Source: Bdellovibrio sp. CG22_combo_CG10-13_8_21_14_all_39_27
GTDB taxonomy: Bacteria > Bdellovibrionota > Bacteriovoracia > Bacteriovoracales > Bacteriovoracaceae
Reading direction: 5' to 3'
NCBI GenBank assembly: GCA_002786715.1
Contig: PCTW01000033.1
Coordinates: 10,139-51,221, forward strand
DNA: 41,083 nucleotides
Shown here: positions 32,292-39,689 of the stretch, piece after piece
How the letters are laid out: each line of letters starts with the position of its first letter
Numbering within the stretch: the stretch's first letter is position 1
Program-made: the position numbers and the translations under genes
The notes under the pieces: model-generated
Databases searched by the model: none
What the model was told of the DNA's origin: nothing
The model's input: the letters and a program-made list of their open reading frames with translations, nothing else

Positions 32292-34034
32292 ATGATGTTA
32301 AAAAAGCTAACTTATTTTTTAATCTTAGTACTCGTCACAAGTTGTGCGAGTACTGGATTAAAAGAACGAGCTGACCTTCGAAAATTTATAGAGCAAAAGC
32401 AATTTGACCAAGCTTTAAAATTTGTTGAAACGAATGACTTTTTTAAAGAGGAACGAAGCCACTTGCTCTATTTCTTAGAAAAAGGCTTAATCCATCATTA
32501 CAAGGGAAATTATTTTCAATCAGCTGAAGCCTTAACTCAGGCCAAAGATTTATCCGACAAATTGTATACAAAAAGCCTTTCAAGTTCCGCCAAGACAGCT
32601 ATTACTAATGATTCCTATGACGTTTATTACGGTGAGAAATATGAACGCTCATTGATTCACTACTATTTATCCCTCAATCATTTACTACTCTTTCAGCAGG
32701 GGAAATACGAAGCCTACAGCCTTCAAGAAGGTGAAGTCGCAAAACAAATTCCTGAGAAAATATTGTCAGATAAAGAAAAAAAGGAAGAACTATATAGAGC
32801 TCGAGCAGAAGTCCTCGCTTGGGATAGTTTCTTGTCGACGATTAGAAAAGAGAGAGCTGGTGAAACTGTTTTTAAAGATGATCTCTTAGCAAAAATGTTC
32901 GGTGCATTTATTCATGAAACAGTGGGGACGCGAGCCGATATGCAAATCGCTTTGAGTCTCTATGTTGATGCTTATAACCTCCTTTTCCAAAATTATAATC
33001 GTTATCCAACTATGAACTTTTTGTCTTCAAAATTTCAAGATGATTTTTCAAAAATTCCTTCAATGGATAAAACAGCTATCAAGTTAAAGTATGTCAGTCC
33101 GACCTCTTTTCAAACTGAACTGATCGCCTACATTCAATTGAAAGTTTTAACACTTGCCCAAAAATATCGCGCTAATGAATGGAACAAATATACAAAGGCC
33201 CTCGATATTCCAAAGGCGATTCAAGATAAAGCTCGCTCACAAAAGCAGAATCACAATATAGGAATTGTCTTGCATCAGGGACTTATTCCAGCAAAAGTTC
33301 CAGATAAACATTATTACGGTCTAGAGCAGGCCTTACGAGATCCCAATGCAAGTAACGGCGTAAAAGCTGCTGCGGCCATCGGACACTTAGTGCTAACTGT
33401 TTTTGCCGCTGAAAAGTTAGGGCTAATGCCTCCTCCTGGAAATTATAATCCTGTACAGGCGCATGTCGGCTTAAACGTTGCTTCTATTGCAGCCGAGAAA
33501 GTCGCTTTTGCCTTTGAATTGCCCAAAATTGAAAATCGCCCTTTGAGCTGGCGTTATCAAGTAAGAGTTTTAGATCATTCCGGAAAAGAAGTTTTTTCAA
33601 ATCCTCTGGTCGTTTCGGAACCGCTTGGAGATGTCGCATCTGAAGGGGTTGCTGAGCACGCACGTTCGACCTTTGTTCGAACTGGCTTAAGAACAGCGGG
33701 AAAACATCTGGCCGCCATTGCCGCTAGTTATGGGACTTATAAGGCAATGGAGAAGAGTGGAGAGTTCTTCGCAAAAACGGCTGCCATTGTTCAATACATC
33801 GGCGCAAGCAAAGGCATCGAAGCGAGCGAACAAGCTGATACTCGTTTTTGGAGTACATTGCCGGAAAGTATTCGTTTGAACGATTTTTATGTCCCAAAAG
33901 GGGATTATAAATTAGAGATTTATCGCTTCACCATTGATGGCGAGTTCAATTCGACCACGGCCCAAAAACTTTTAGAACAAGCTTTAAATGTGGACAGTAA
34001 CGAACAGAAAAAAGTTATATGCCTAAGCCTTTAA
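32292..34034 (+). CDS. COG3014-like lipoprotein
   Basis: 580 residues. The signal MMLKKLTYFLILVLVTSC ends at Cys18. The first ~250 mature residues are helical and TPR-like (LRKFIEQKQFDQALKFVETN, ALTQAKDLSDKLY, RSLIHYYLSLNHLLLFQQG). The C-terminal half has a Gly/Ala-rich hydrophobic stretch (VKAAAAIGHLVLTVFAAEKL) and a beta-like end. This resembles COG3014, uncharacterised proteins that sit next to lpoB-like genes, which fits its place 8 bases after the LpoB-like gene. Function is unestablished; a scaffold for the LpoB partner is inference. Confidence 0.75.
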   Translation: MMLKKLTYFLILVLVTSCASTGLKERADLRKFIEQKQFDQALKFVETNDFFKEERSHLLYFLEKGLIHHYKGNYFQSAEALTQAKDLSDKLYTKSLSSSAKTAITNDSYDVYYGEKYERSLIHYYLSLNHLLLFQQGKYEAYSLQEGEVAKQIPEKILSDKEKKEELYRARAEVLAWDSFLSTIRKERAGETVFKDDLLAKMFGAFIHETVGTRADMQIALSLYVDAYNLLFQNYNRYPTMNFLSSKFQDDFSKIPSMDKTAIKLKYVSPTSFQTELIAYIQLKVLTLAQKYRANEWNKYTKALDIPKAIQDKARSQKQNHNIGIVLHQGLIPAKVPDKHYYGLEQALRDPNASNGVKAAAAIGHLVLTVFAAEKLGLMPPPGNYNPVQAHVGLNVASIAAEKVAFAFELPKIENRPLSWRYQVRVLDHSGKEVFSNPLVVSEPLGDVASEGVAEHARSTFVRTGLRTAGKHLAAIAASYGTYKAMEKSGEFFAKTAAIVQYIGASKGIEASEQADTRFWSTLPESIRLNDFYVPKGDYKLEIYRFTIDGEFNSTTAQKLLEQALNVDSNEQKKVICLSL

Positions 34035-34053
34035 TTCTATGTATCATTAAATC

Positions 34054-35211
34054 ATGACTGGTTTACTTTCTCTTTTAAAAGATTCTTTCCGTGACATTTT
34101 TCATCGACCCGAGGGGAATACTTCTTCTCTCGATGGGTTAAGGGCCTTAGCCATTCTTTTGGTTTTAGGCATGCATACAAATGAATTTTTTCTTCATCGA
34201 AATTTGCATTTGTCTGTACTTAATCAATTGCCCCCATTTAAAGGGGGATGGGTTGGCGTTCCGCTTTTCTTTGTTTTAAGTGGGTACTTGATCGGCGGTC
34301 AAATTTGGAAAGAGTACTTGCAGAGCGGTACTTTAAAATTTGGCAGATTTGTCCTGAGAAGAGGGTTTAGAATATGGCCTTTATATTATTTTTTGGCGTG
34401 TTTCTTTTTTTTCTTTAAAATTGGTGGAGAGAAAAGTCTTAATGGTTTTATCTCAAATCTTTTATTTCTCAGCAATTACTGTTTTGACAATGGTCCAATC
34501 TTTGGAGCTTGGAGTATTTCTACAGAGGAACATTTCTATATTCTTACTCCAATGATTCTCCTTTCCTGCCTTTATTTTTTTGGCAAGAGAGATCTGAAAT
34601 TCTTTCGTAAAATAATGATTATAAGTTTTTTCTTTCCCTTAGCTGCACGATATGTGACTTGGAATTTTATATTAAATTTAAAAGAATTCGAATTGAATCC
34701 CTACATGTTAAATATTTATCGTCCCATTCATACCAATAGTGAGGGGTTGATCATTGGGATGTTTATCGCCAACTTAAAAATGGATACCTCATTTAATTGG
34801 AACCAATTAATGAAGAGGAAATGGCCCCTTTTAATTTGTGCATTAGTTTTAATGTCTCTGTCTTATTCCTCAAAAGTTTATTTTAATTTTTCTGGTATTG
34901 CCCTTGGCTTTGGGGCCCTGCTTTTTATTTGTCTGGATGATAAGAATCTTATTTCTAAGTTTTTCTCCTTGAAGTTTTTTTACCCCATTTCTAAAACTAG
35001 TTTTGCTATATATTTAGTTCATATATATTTGATCAACTATTCTTTTAATTATGCTCTTTCCCAAAACTGGTTTGATCAATTTCAAATACTCTCGCCCTTA
35101 TTAGGTTTTGGCTTAGTCACAGTGAGCTCTTTTATTGTCTCTGTGGGTCTTTATGTCGTTCTTGAAAGGCCTTTTCTTAAACTTCGAAATAAAATGGTCA
35201 AGTACAGCTAA
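34054..35211 (+). CDS. Acyltransferase-3 family integral membrane protein
   Basis: 385 residues with about ten membrane helices. The N-terminal SSLDGLRALAILLVLGMHTNEFF, VPLFFVLSGYLI, and FVLRRGFRIWPLYY are the OafA/YrhL-type acyltransferase-3 motifs, with the catalytic His in MHTN. GAWSISTEEHFYIL is the next conserved loop. Such enzymes move acetyl or other acyl groups from CoA to sugars of LPS, peptidoglycan or surface polymers. No SGNH domain is fused. No strong ribosome-binding site is seen. It follows the COG3014 gene by 19 bases and may be co-transcribed, which hints at acylation of cell-wall or surface glycans. Confidence 0.88.
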   Translation: MTGLLSLLKDSFRDIFHRPEGNTSSLDGLRALAILLVLGMHTNEFFLHRNLHLSVLNQLPPFKGGWVGVPLFFVLSGYLIGGQIWKEYLQSGTLKFGRFVLRRGFRIWPLYYFLACFFFFFKIGGEKSLNGFISNLLFLSNYCFDNGPIFGAWSISTEEHFYILTPMILLSCLYFFGKRDLKFFRKIMIISFFFPLAARYVTWNFILNLKEFELNPYMLNIYRPIHTNSEGLIIGMFIANLKMDTSFNWNQLMKRKWPLLICALVLMSLSYSSKVYFNFSGIALGFGALLFICLDDKNLISKFFSLKFFYPISKTSFAIYLVHIYLINYSFNYALSQNWFDQFQILSPLLGFGLVTVSSFIVSVGLYVVLERPFLKLRNKMVKYS

Positions 35212-35291
35212 TTCGTTCGGCAAAATTATCCTTAAAAGGCTGATAGCTAACTTTTTTTCTCACTCATCACAATTAATTCCGAAGAGCTTTC

Positions 35292-36263
35292 ATGGCGAAA
35301 GTTCTTCTTATTTCTCTCTTTTTTTTCAATTCTTTTCAGAGCGTTTTTGCGACTTCAAAAACTCTATCAGTTGATATGCCGAATCCTAATCGTCGCTGGA
35401 CAGAACTTCATCGCGATGAAGCTGAAGCGATAAAGCTCTTAGTCGAAATGCTCACCGTCTCAAAAACTGGTGAAAAAGTTATAATGAAAGCTCAAGAAAA
35501 AGCCAGGGAACAAAGTGAGACACTTTGGGACATTTTGAAAGGAGGCGATGGCTCCTTAACAGATACCACGTTGGTTCGTCGCTTTTCACCAAGTCGACCG
35601 GATCAAATGGTGTACGAGTCCAAATCTAAAGTTTTTATCAACCGTCGGCTCTCAATCAAAGATGCGCTTCTCGATATGGCCCATGAAATGACTCATTTTG
35701 CTTTTAGAAAACCATTTAATCCTTATCAAGATAATTTTTCAGCGAAGCAATTTGTCGTTTCAACAGTTGAAGGAAGGGGTGGAGAAGTTGATGCTTTTTT
35801 AGTTGAGTGTAAAGTTCTTCAAGAACTTTTTCCAACTGATGGAAAAAGAAATTCCCATTGCGATCGGGTGAGAGATCAAAAGAAAAAGATTTTATCCAAA
35901 GATGTTGGAGTTAAAGAATTCTACAGAATTGGAAAGTACATCGATGATTTTCATAAGCAAGCGCGTGAACTTGGGATTGCTAAAGAAGATTTATCGTTAG
36001 TCAGCGATGATGACGCTATGTTTATCAGCTCGGCTTATTCTTTGCCTTATCCTCTTGCAGCGCTCTATGAATATCAAAGTATTATGGGCAGGGCCTGTCA
36101 AAATGATTCGAAGCGGCTGGCGATTATGCGCGAGCGTTCAAATTTAGGAAGTTTGGGTCGTAGTCCAGCGTCTGATTCTTATGGAAAACTAGAAAAAAGC
36201 TATCGATCTCGTTGCCAGCTTTTTGATTCAACCAACTTGCGTGCTTCAGGTTTGAGTCATTAA
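35292..36263 (+). CDS. Exported HEMTH metallopeptidase-like protein
   Basis: 323 residues with a signal peptide (MAKVLLISLFFFNSFQSVFA). DALLDMAHEMTHFAF carries HExxH (His131, Glu132, His135), the zincin motif. GRGGEVDAFLVECK follows about 30 residues later, where Glu165 could be the third zinc ligand as in gluzincins. Four Cys (VECKVL, HCDRV, ACQND, RCQLF) suggest disulfides. No named family is recognised, so call it a predicted metallopeptidase. GAAGAGC sits before the ATG. It is 80 bases after the acyltransferase and has its own promoter or weak read-through; a small hairpin follows. Confidence 0.65.
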   Translation: MAKVLLISLFFFNSFQSVFATSKTLSVDMPNPNRRWTELHRDEAEAIKLLVEMLTVSKTGEKVIMKAQEKAREQSETLWDILKGGDGSLTDTTLVRRFSPSRPDQMVYESKSKVFINRRLSIKDALLDMAHEMTHFAFRKPFNPYQDNFSAKQFVVSTVEGRGGEVDAFLVECKVLQELFPTDGKRNSHCDRVRDQKKKILSKDVGVKEFYRIGKYIDDFHKQARELGIAKEDLSLVSDDDAMFISSAYSLPYPLAALYEYQSIMGRACQNDSKRLAIMRERSNLGSLGRSPASDSYGKLEKSYRSRCQLFDSTNLRASGLSH

Positions 36264-36273
36264 AAAAGACTCA
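36253..36273 (+). terminator. Weak hairpin after the metallopeptidase-like gene
   Basis: TGAGTC, 9-base A-rich loop, GACTCA overlapping the stop codon, then TTTATATTTAA. The six-pair stem is small and the loop large, so terminator strength is doubtful. Confidence 0.3.
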
Positions 36274-36336
36274 TTTATATTTAATCTTTGTCCAAATGCC
36301 ACAACGTATTATGTCGCAAATGTCCTAGTTCTTTCG

Positions 36337-36364
36337 TTGACTTAAATGAATGAAAAGGTAAAAA
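36337..36364 (+). promoter_or_regulatory. Predicted promoter of the nuoBCDI operon
   Basis: TTGACT (five of six to the -35 consensus), 16 bases, TAAAAA (weak -10). It is 50-75 bases before the nuoB ATG in the 150-base spacer; AAAGGA next to the ATG is the ribosome-binding site. Confidence 0.42.
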
Positions 36365-36413
36365 TAAAGCTGCACATTTTTAAGCATAATTAACAGCGTT
36401 TAAAGGACTCTTC

Positions 36414-36896
36414 ATGCAAGACAGCGTGGTTCTTATGAGACTTGACGACTTCTTTAATTGGGGTCGGAAAAATTCCCTATGGCCGATGACATTCGGTCTA
36501 GCTTGTTGCGCGATCGAAATGATGGCAACAGGTGCAGCTAAGTACGATCTTGAACGATTCGGATGTGGAGCTTTCATGGCCACTCCTCGTCGCGCAGATT
36601 TAATGATCGTCGCTGGTACCGTCACTCTCAAGATGGCCACTAGAATTAAAACTCTTTATGAACAAATGGCTGAGCCAAAGTATGTAATCTCTATGGGCTC
36701 ATGTGCGAACAAAGGCGGACCTTACTGGCAACATGGTTATCACGTTCTAAAAGGCGTTGATGAAATTGTGCCCGTTGATGTTTACGTTCCAGGTTGCCCT
36801 CCGAGACCAGAAGCTTTAATTGAAGGATTAATGACCCTTCAAAAGAAAATTGCCAATGAGAGACTTCTTCGCAACAAGTGGGTGAAGCATGCATAA
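36414..36896 (+). CDS. nuoB: NADH-quinone oxidoreductase subunit B
   Basis: 160 residues. [22 protein letters not shown] and PGCPPRPE provide the four Cys ligands of the N2 cluster, which passes electrons to quinone. [12 protein letters not shown] is the family block between them. It forms the Q module with NuoC and NuoD on the cytoplasmic side of the inner membrane. The usual preceding gene nuoA is absent; an exported metallopeptidase-like gene lies upstream instead. The last 8 bases overlap nuoC. Confidence 0.97.
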   Translation: MQDSVVLMRLDDFFNWGRKNSLWPMTFGLACCAIEMMATGAAKYDLERFGCGAFMATPRRADLMIVAGTVTLKMATRIKTLYEQMAEPKYVISMGSCANKGGPYWQHGYHVLKGVDEIVPVDVYVPGCPPRPEALIEGLMTLQKKIANERLLRNKWVKHA

Positions 36897-37482
36897 TGAA
36901 GTTGCTTCTTTTTTAAATAGCTCAGTTAGTGGAAGCCAAGCGACAGCTGTCATAGCTGAACTTGGTGATAGTACTGTCTTTGTTGATTCATCTAAAATTT
37001 TAGAAGTGTGTAAAGCCCTTCGCCACTCTCAGTGGGATTTCAATGTTCTTCAAGTTATCACTGGTTGTGATTATCCTGATCGCATTGAAGTGAGTTATAT
37101 TCTTGCCAGCTTTACTCAAAATCACGAACTCATTTTGAAAACCAAACTTCCAAGAACCAATCCAGAACTTGAATCTGTGGTTTCAATTTGGAAAGCGGCC
37201 AATTTTCAAGAGCGTGAATGCTACGACATGTTCGGTGTGGTTTTTAAAAATCATCCGGACTTGAGAAGAATCCTATGTCCAGATGATTGGCAAGGATTTC
37301 CACTGCGTAAAGATTATGTCGTTCAAGAAAAATATTTAGATATGACCGTCAATCCTGCTCACAAAATCAATTCTGGTGATTTCTTTTTCTACAAAGAAAT
37401 TCAACAGAAAATGGGTGACCCTAAGAAAGTTACTTTTAGTTGGAAGGGAAGCGGCGACGACACTGAGACGGCAGAGGCATAA
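36889..37482 (+). CDS. nuoC: NADH-quinone oxidoreductase subunit C
   Basis: 197 residues. The 30-kDa subunit signature [20 protein letters not shown] followed by [18 protein letters not shown] is intact. It is not fused to NuoD, unlike E. coli NuoCD. The N-terminal part (residues 1-90) is diverged but of normal size. Start overlaps nuoB and the stop lies two bases before nuoD, so translation is coupled. Confidence 0.95.
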   Translation: MHNEVASFLNSSVSGSQATAVIAELGDSTVFVDSSKILEVCKALRHSQWDFNVLQVITGCDYPDRIEVSYILASFTQNHELILKTKLPRTNPELESVVSIWKAANFQERECYDMFGVVFKNHPDLRRILCPDDWQGFPLRKDYVVQEKYLDMTVNPAHKINSGDFFFYKEIQQKMGDPKKVTFSWKGSGDDTETAEA

Positions 37483-37484
37483 TT

Positions 37485-38633
37485 ATGGAATATTTTTTAG
37501 ATATCAATAAAGAGCAAGAACAACTCAAAACAAATCTGATGACCATGAACATGGGTCCTCAGCACCCTGCTACTCACGGTGTTTTGAGAGTTGAAATTAA
37601 GACCGATTCAGAAGTCGTGGCCCAAGCCATTCCTCATCTCGGTTATCTTCACCGCTGCATGGAAAAGCACTGTGAGCATCTCGATTTCAGAGGGGTTATT
37701 CCTTTCTGTGATCGCATGGATTATCTCGCTGCCATGAACATGGAGTGGGGGTATTGTTTAACAGTTGAAAAGCTTTTAGGCACTGAAGTTCCGGTGCGCG
37801 CACAGTATATTCGTACTATCGTGGCTGAGATGCAGCGAATTGCTTCTCATCTTATGTTCTTTGGTACTTATGCCATCGATCTTGGAGCTTTCACTCCGTT
37901 TCTCTATGCTTTCCAAGACAGAGAATTCATCTTGAGAATTTTTGAAGAGCTCTCTGGTGCTCGTCTTCTTTATAATTATATTTGGCTTGGTGGTGTTTGG
38001 AATGACATCAATGATGATCAACTTCAACGGATCAGTAATTGGATAGAAGAAATGGAAGAGAGCATGAAGAAGTATCATGCGCTTGTTGGGGAAAACAAAA
38101 TTTTCATCGAAAGAACTGCCAATGTTGGCGTGATAGATAAAGAGATGGCCTTTGATTACGGTGCGACTGGACCAGTGCTAAGAGGTTCTGGTGTCGATTG
38201 GGATCTTCGTAAAACTCGTCCCTATGGCATGTACGAAAAATTTGATTTTAATACCGTAGTCGGAAAAGGCGAGAAGGGAAGAGTTGGTGATTGCTGGGAT
38301 CGCTACTATGTTCGCGTCTTTGAAATCTTTGAATCGCTTAAGATCCTTCGTCAGTGTCTAGAGGGAATAGAAGCTGGACCAGTAATCGGTAAGGTCTCTA
38401 AGATCGTTAAGCCTGCTCCTGCAGAAATTTTCTTAAGAACAGAATGTCCACGTGGAGAACTTGGTTACCATCTGATTACAGATGGCTCTAAGAAGCCTTA
38501 TCGCTTAAAGGTGAAGTCTTCATGTTTTACCCATGTATCTATGTTGCCTGATATCGGACCAGGTCAGTTGATCGCTGATTTTGTAGCTAGTATTGGTTCT
38601 ATTGATATCGTTTTAGGTGAGGTTGACCGATGA
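37485..38633 (+). CDS. nuoD: NADH-quinone oxidoreductase subunit D
   Basis: 382 residues, the usual 49-kDa subunit length. MNMGPQHPATHGVLR, HLGYLHRCMEKHCEH, GDCWDRYYVR and TECPRGELGYHL are family motifs. His and Tyr of the quinone pocket lie in the first block. The four Cys that bind Ni-Fe in hydrogenase large subunits are not kept as such, so this is complex I and not a hydrogenase. Its stop overlaps nuoI in ATGA. Confidence 0.97.
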   Translation: MEYFLDINKEQEQLKTNLMTMNMGPQHPATHGVLRVEIKTDSEVVAQAIPHLGYLHRCMEKHCEHLDFRGVIPFCDRMDYLAAMNMEWGYCLTVEKLLGTEVPVRAQYIRTIVAEMQRIASHLMFFGTYAIDLGAFTPFLYAFQDREFILRIFEELSGARLLYNYIWLGGVWNDINDDQLQRISNWIEEMEESMKKYHALVGENKIFIERTANVGVIDKEMAFDYGATGPVLRGSGVDWDLRKTRPYGMYEKFDFNTVVGKGEKGRVGDCWDRYYVRVFEIFESLKILRQCLEGIEAGPVIGKVSKIVKPAPAEIFLRTECPRGELGYHLITDGSKKPYRLKVKSSCFTHVSMLPDIGPGQLIADFVASIGSIDIVLGEVDR

Positions 38634-39163
38634 GTACACATCATACCCCTGAGCATTTACATTCACACTTGGAAGATACTCTAACAGTTGGTAAGTGGTT
38701 CCAAAACATTTGGGATGCTATAAGAACAACCTATAAAGGCATGATGATTACTTTTCGTTATGTTTGGGGAGTTAAGCCTGTCACGATAGAGTATCCGGAA
38801 GTAAGAGAAGTTCTTCCTGAGAATTCACGTTCACGTTTATTCAATGATGTTGATAATTGTATTTCATGTATGCAATGCGCGGATGCTTGTCCGGTGGATT
38901 GTATTTACATTACAGCTGTACGTCGTGATAAAGAAGCCCCTGCTATTAAGACAGATGATGGGACTCCGTTGAAGTTGGATCTTAAGCAATACACTATTGA
39001 TACGGCCCTCTGTTGTTACTGTGGGCTCTGTACAGAAGCTTGTCCGACTGAGTGTTTAACTCACACGACAGATTTCGAATATTCTCAATATACACTTTCA
39101 CAGATGAAGTATAATTACCTCGCTCCAGATATCAGAGCTTGGAAACACAGAATCGTTAAGTAG
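38630..39163 (+). CDS. nuoI: NADH-quinone oxidoreductase subunit I
   Basis: 177 residues. Two 4Fe-4S motifs: CISCMQCADACPVDC and CCYCGLCTEACPTEC, each CxxCxxCxxxCP. They hold clusters N6a and N6b, which link the NADH side to N2. The N-terminus has a His-rich start (STHHTPEHLHSH), unlike typical NuoI, followed by the expected amphipathic region. It follows nuoD directly, so nuoE, nuoF, nuoG and nuoH are missing from this place. Confidence 0.96.
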   Translation: MSTHHTPEHLHSHLEDTLTVGKWFQNIWDAIRTTYKGMMITFRYVWGVKPVTIEYPEVREVLPENSRSRLFNDVDNCISCMQCADACPVDCIYITAVRRDKEAPAIKTDDGTPLKLDLKQYTIDTALCCYCGLCTEACPTECLTHTTDFEYSQYTLSQMKYNYLAPDIRAWKHRIVK

Positions 39164-39168
39164 AATTT

Positions 39169-39588
39169 ATGAAAAAATCAGCAGAAGAAAAACTCAAGAG
39201 TATCCAGGAAATGACCGTAGATGAATTTGCTACTCCCTGTAATGTTTGGGCCGAGTCGAATACTGGAATAGCTGAACTAAATAAGCTCATGATCGAAAAT
39301 GGAATACGCCATCTGCCAATTATTCAGAATGAAAGAATGCTGGGAATTGTCTCAGATCGTGATATTCGTAATTTAGAAGCAAGTATGCCATTGAGGGCCT
39401 CGGATATCATGAGTGAAGCCCCTTTCGAAGTAAATTCAGGAGCTTTGCTTTCTGATGTTGTTTTGGAAATGAGCGCACGCAAGCTTGGTTCTGTCTTGGT
39501 GTTCAACCCTGAAGATCGCACCTATAGTATTTTCACATCGATAGATGCTCTCAACTGTCTCAATGAAATTCTTCGAGATATGGTTTAA
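39169..39588 (+). CDS. CBS-domain pair protein at the end of the nuo cluster
   Basis: 139 residues, soluble. First CBS: TVDEFATPCNVW, RHLPIIQNERMLGIVSDRDI. Second: ASDIMSEAPFEVN, then KLGSVLVFNPEDRTYSIFTS. Such domains bind AMP, ATP or similar. It starts five bases after nuoI stops, so it is probably on the same mRNA, where a nucleotide sensor might tune respiration. It is the second stand-alone CBS protein in the window. No close repeat of the one at 3011 is visible. Confidence 0.85.
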   Translation: MKKSAEEKLKSIQEMTVDEFATPCNVWAESNTGIAELNKLMIENGIRHLPIIQNERMLGIVSDRDIRNLEASMPLRASDIMSEAPFEVNSGALLSDVVLEMSARKLGSVLVFNPEDRTYSIFTSIDALNCLNEILRDMV

Positions 39589-39689
39589 ATAACTGATTCT
39601 TCACTAAAGCTTTAATTATTTTGTTTTTTTAAACTCAAAATCTGACAATTATCATCACTGTTGACATCTAAATCAGCCGATAATGAGCT

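Noticed and set aside
37485-38633. nuoD as a membrane-bound NiFe hydrogenase large subunit
   Set aside because: The motifs are those of complex I and the paired Cys ligands for nickel are absent.
39596-39640. Terminator between the CBS gene and the histidine kinase
   Set aside because: Only a short TAAAGCTTTA palindrome without a stable GC stem precedes the T-rich stretch.
39661-39686. TTGACA upstream of the histidine kinase as a promoter
   Set aside because: The only nearby -10-like box (TAATGA) is 14 bases away, too close, and it would sit on the start codon region.
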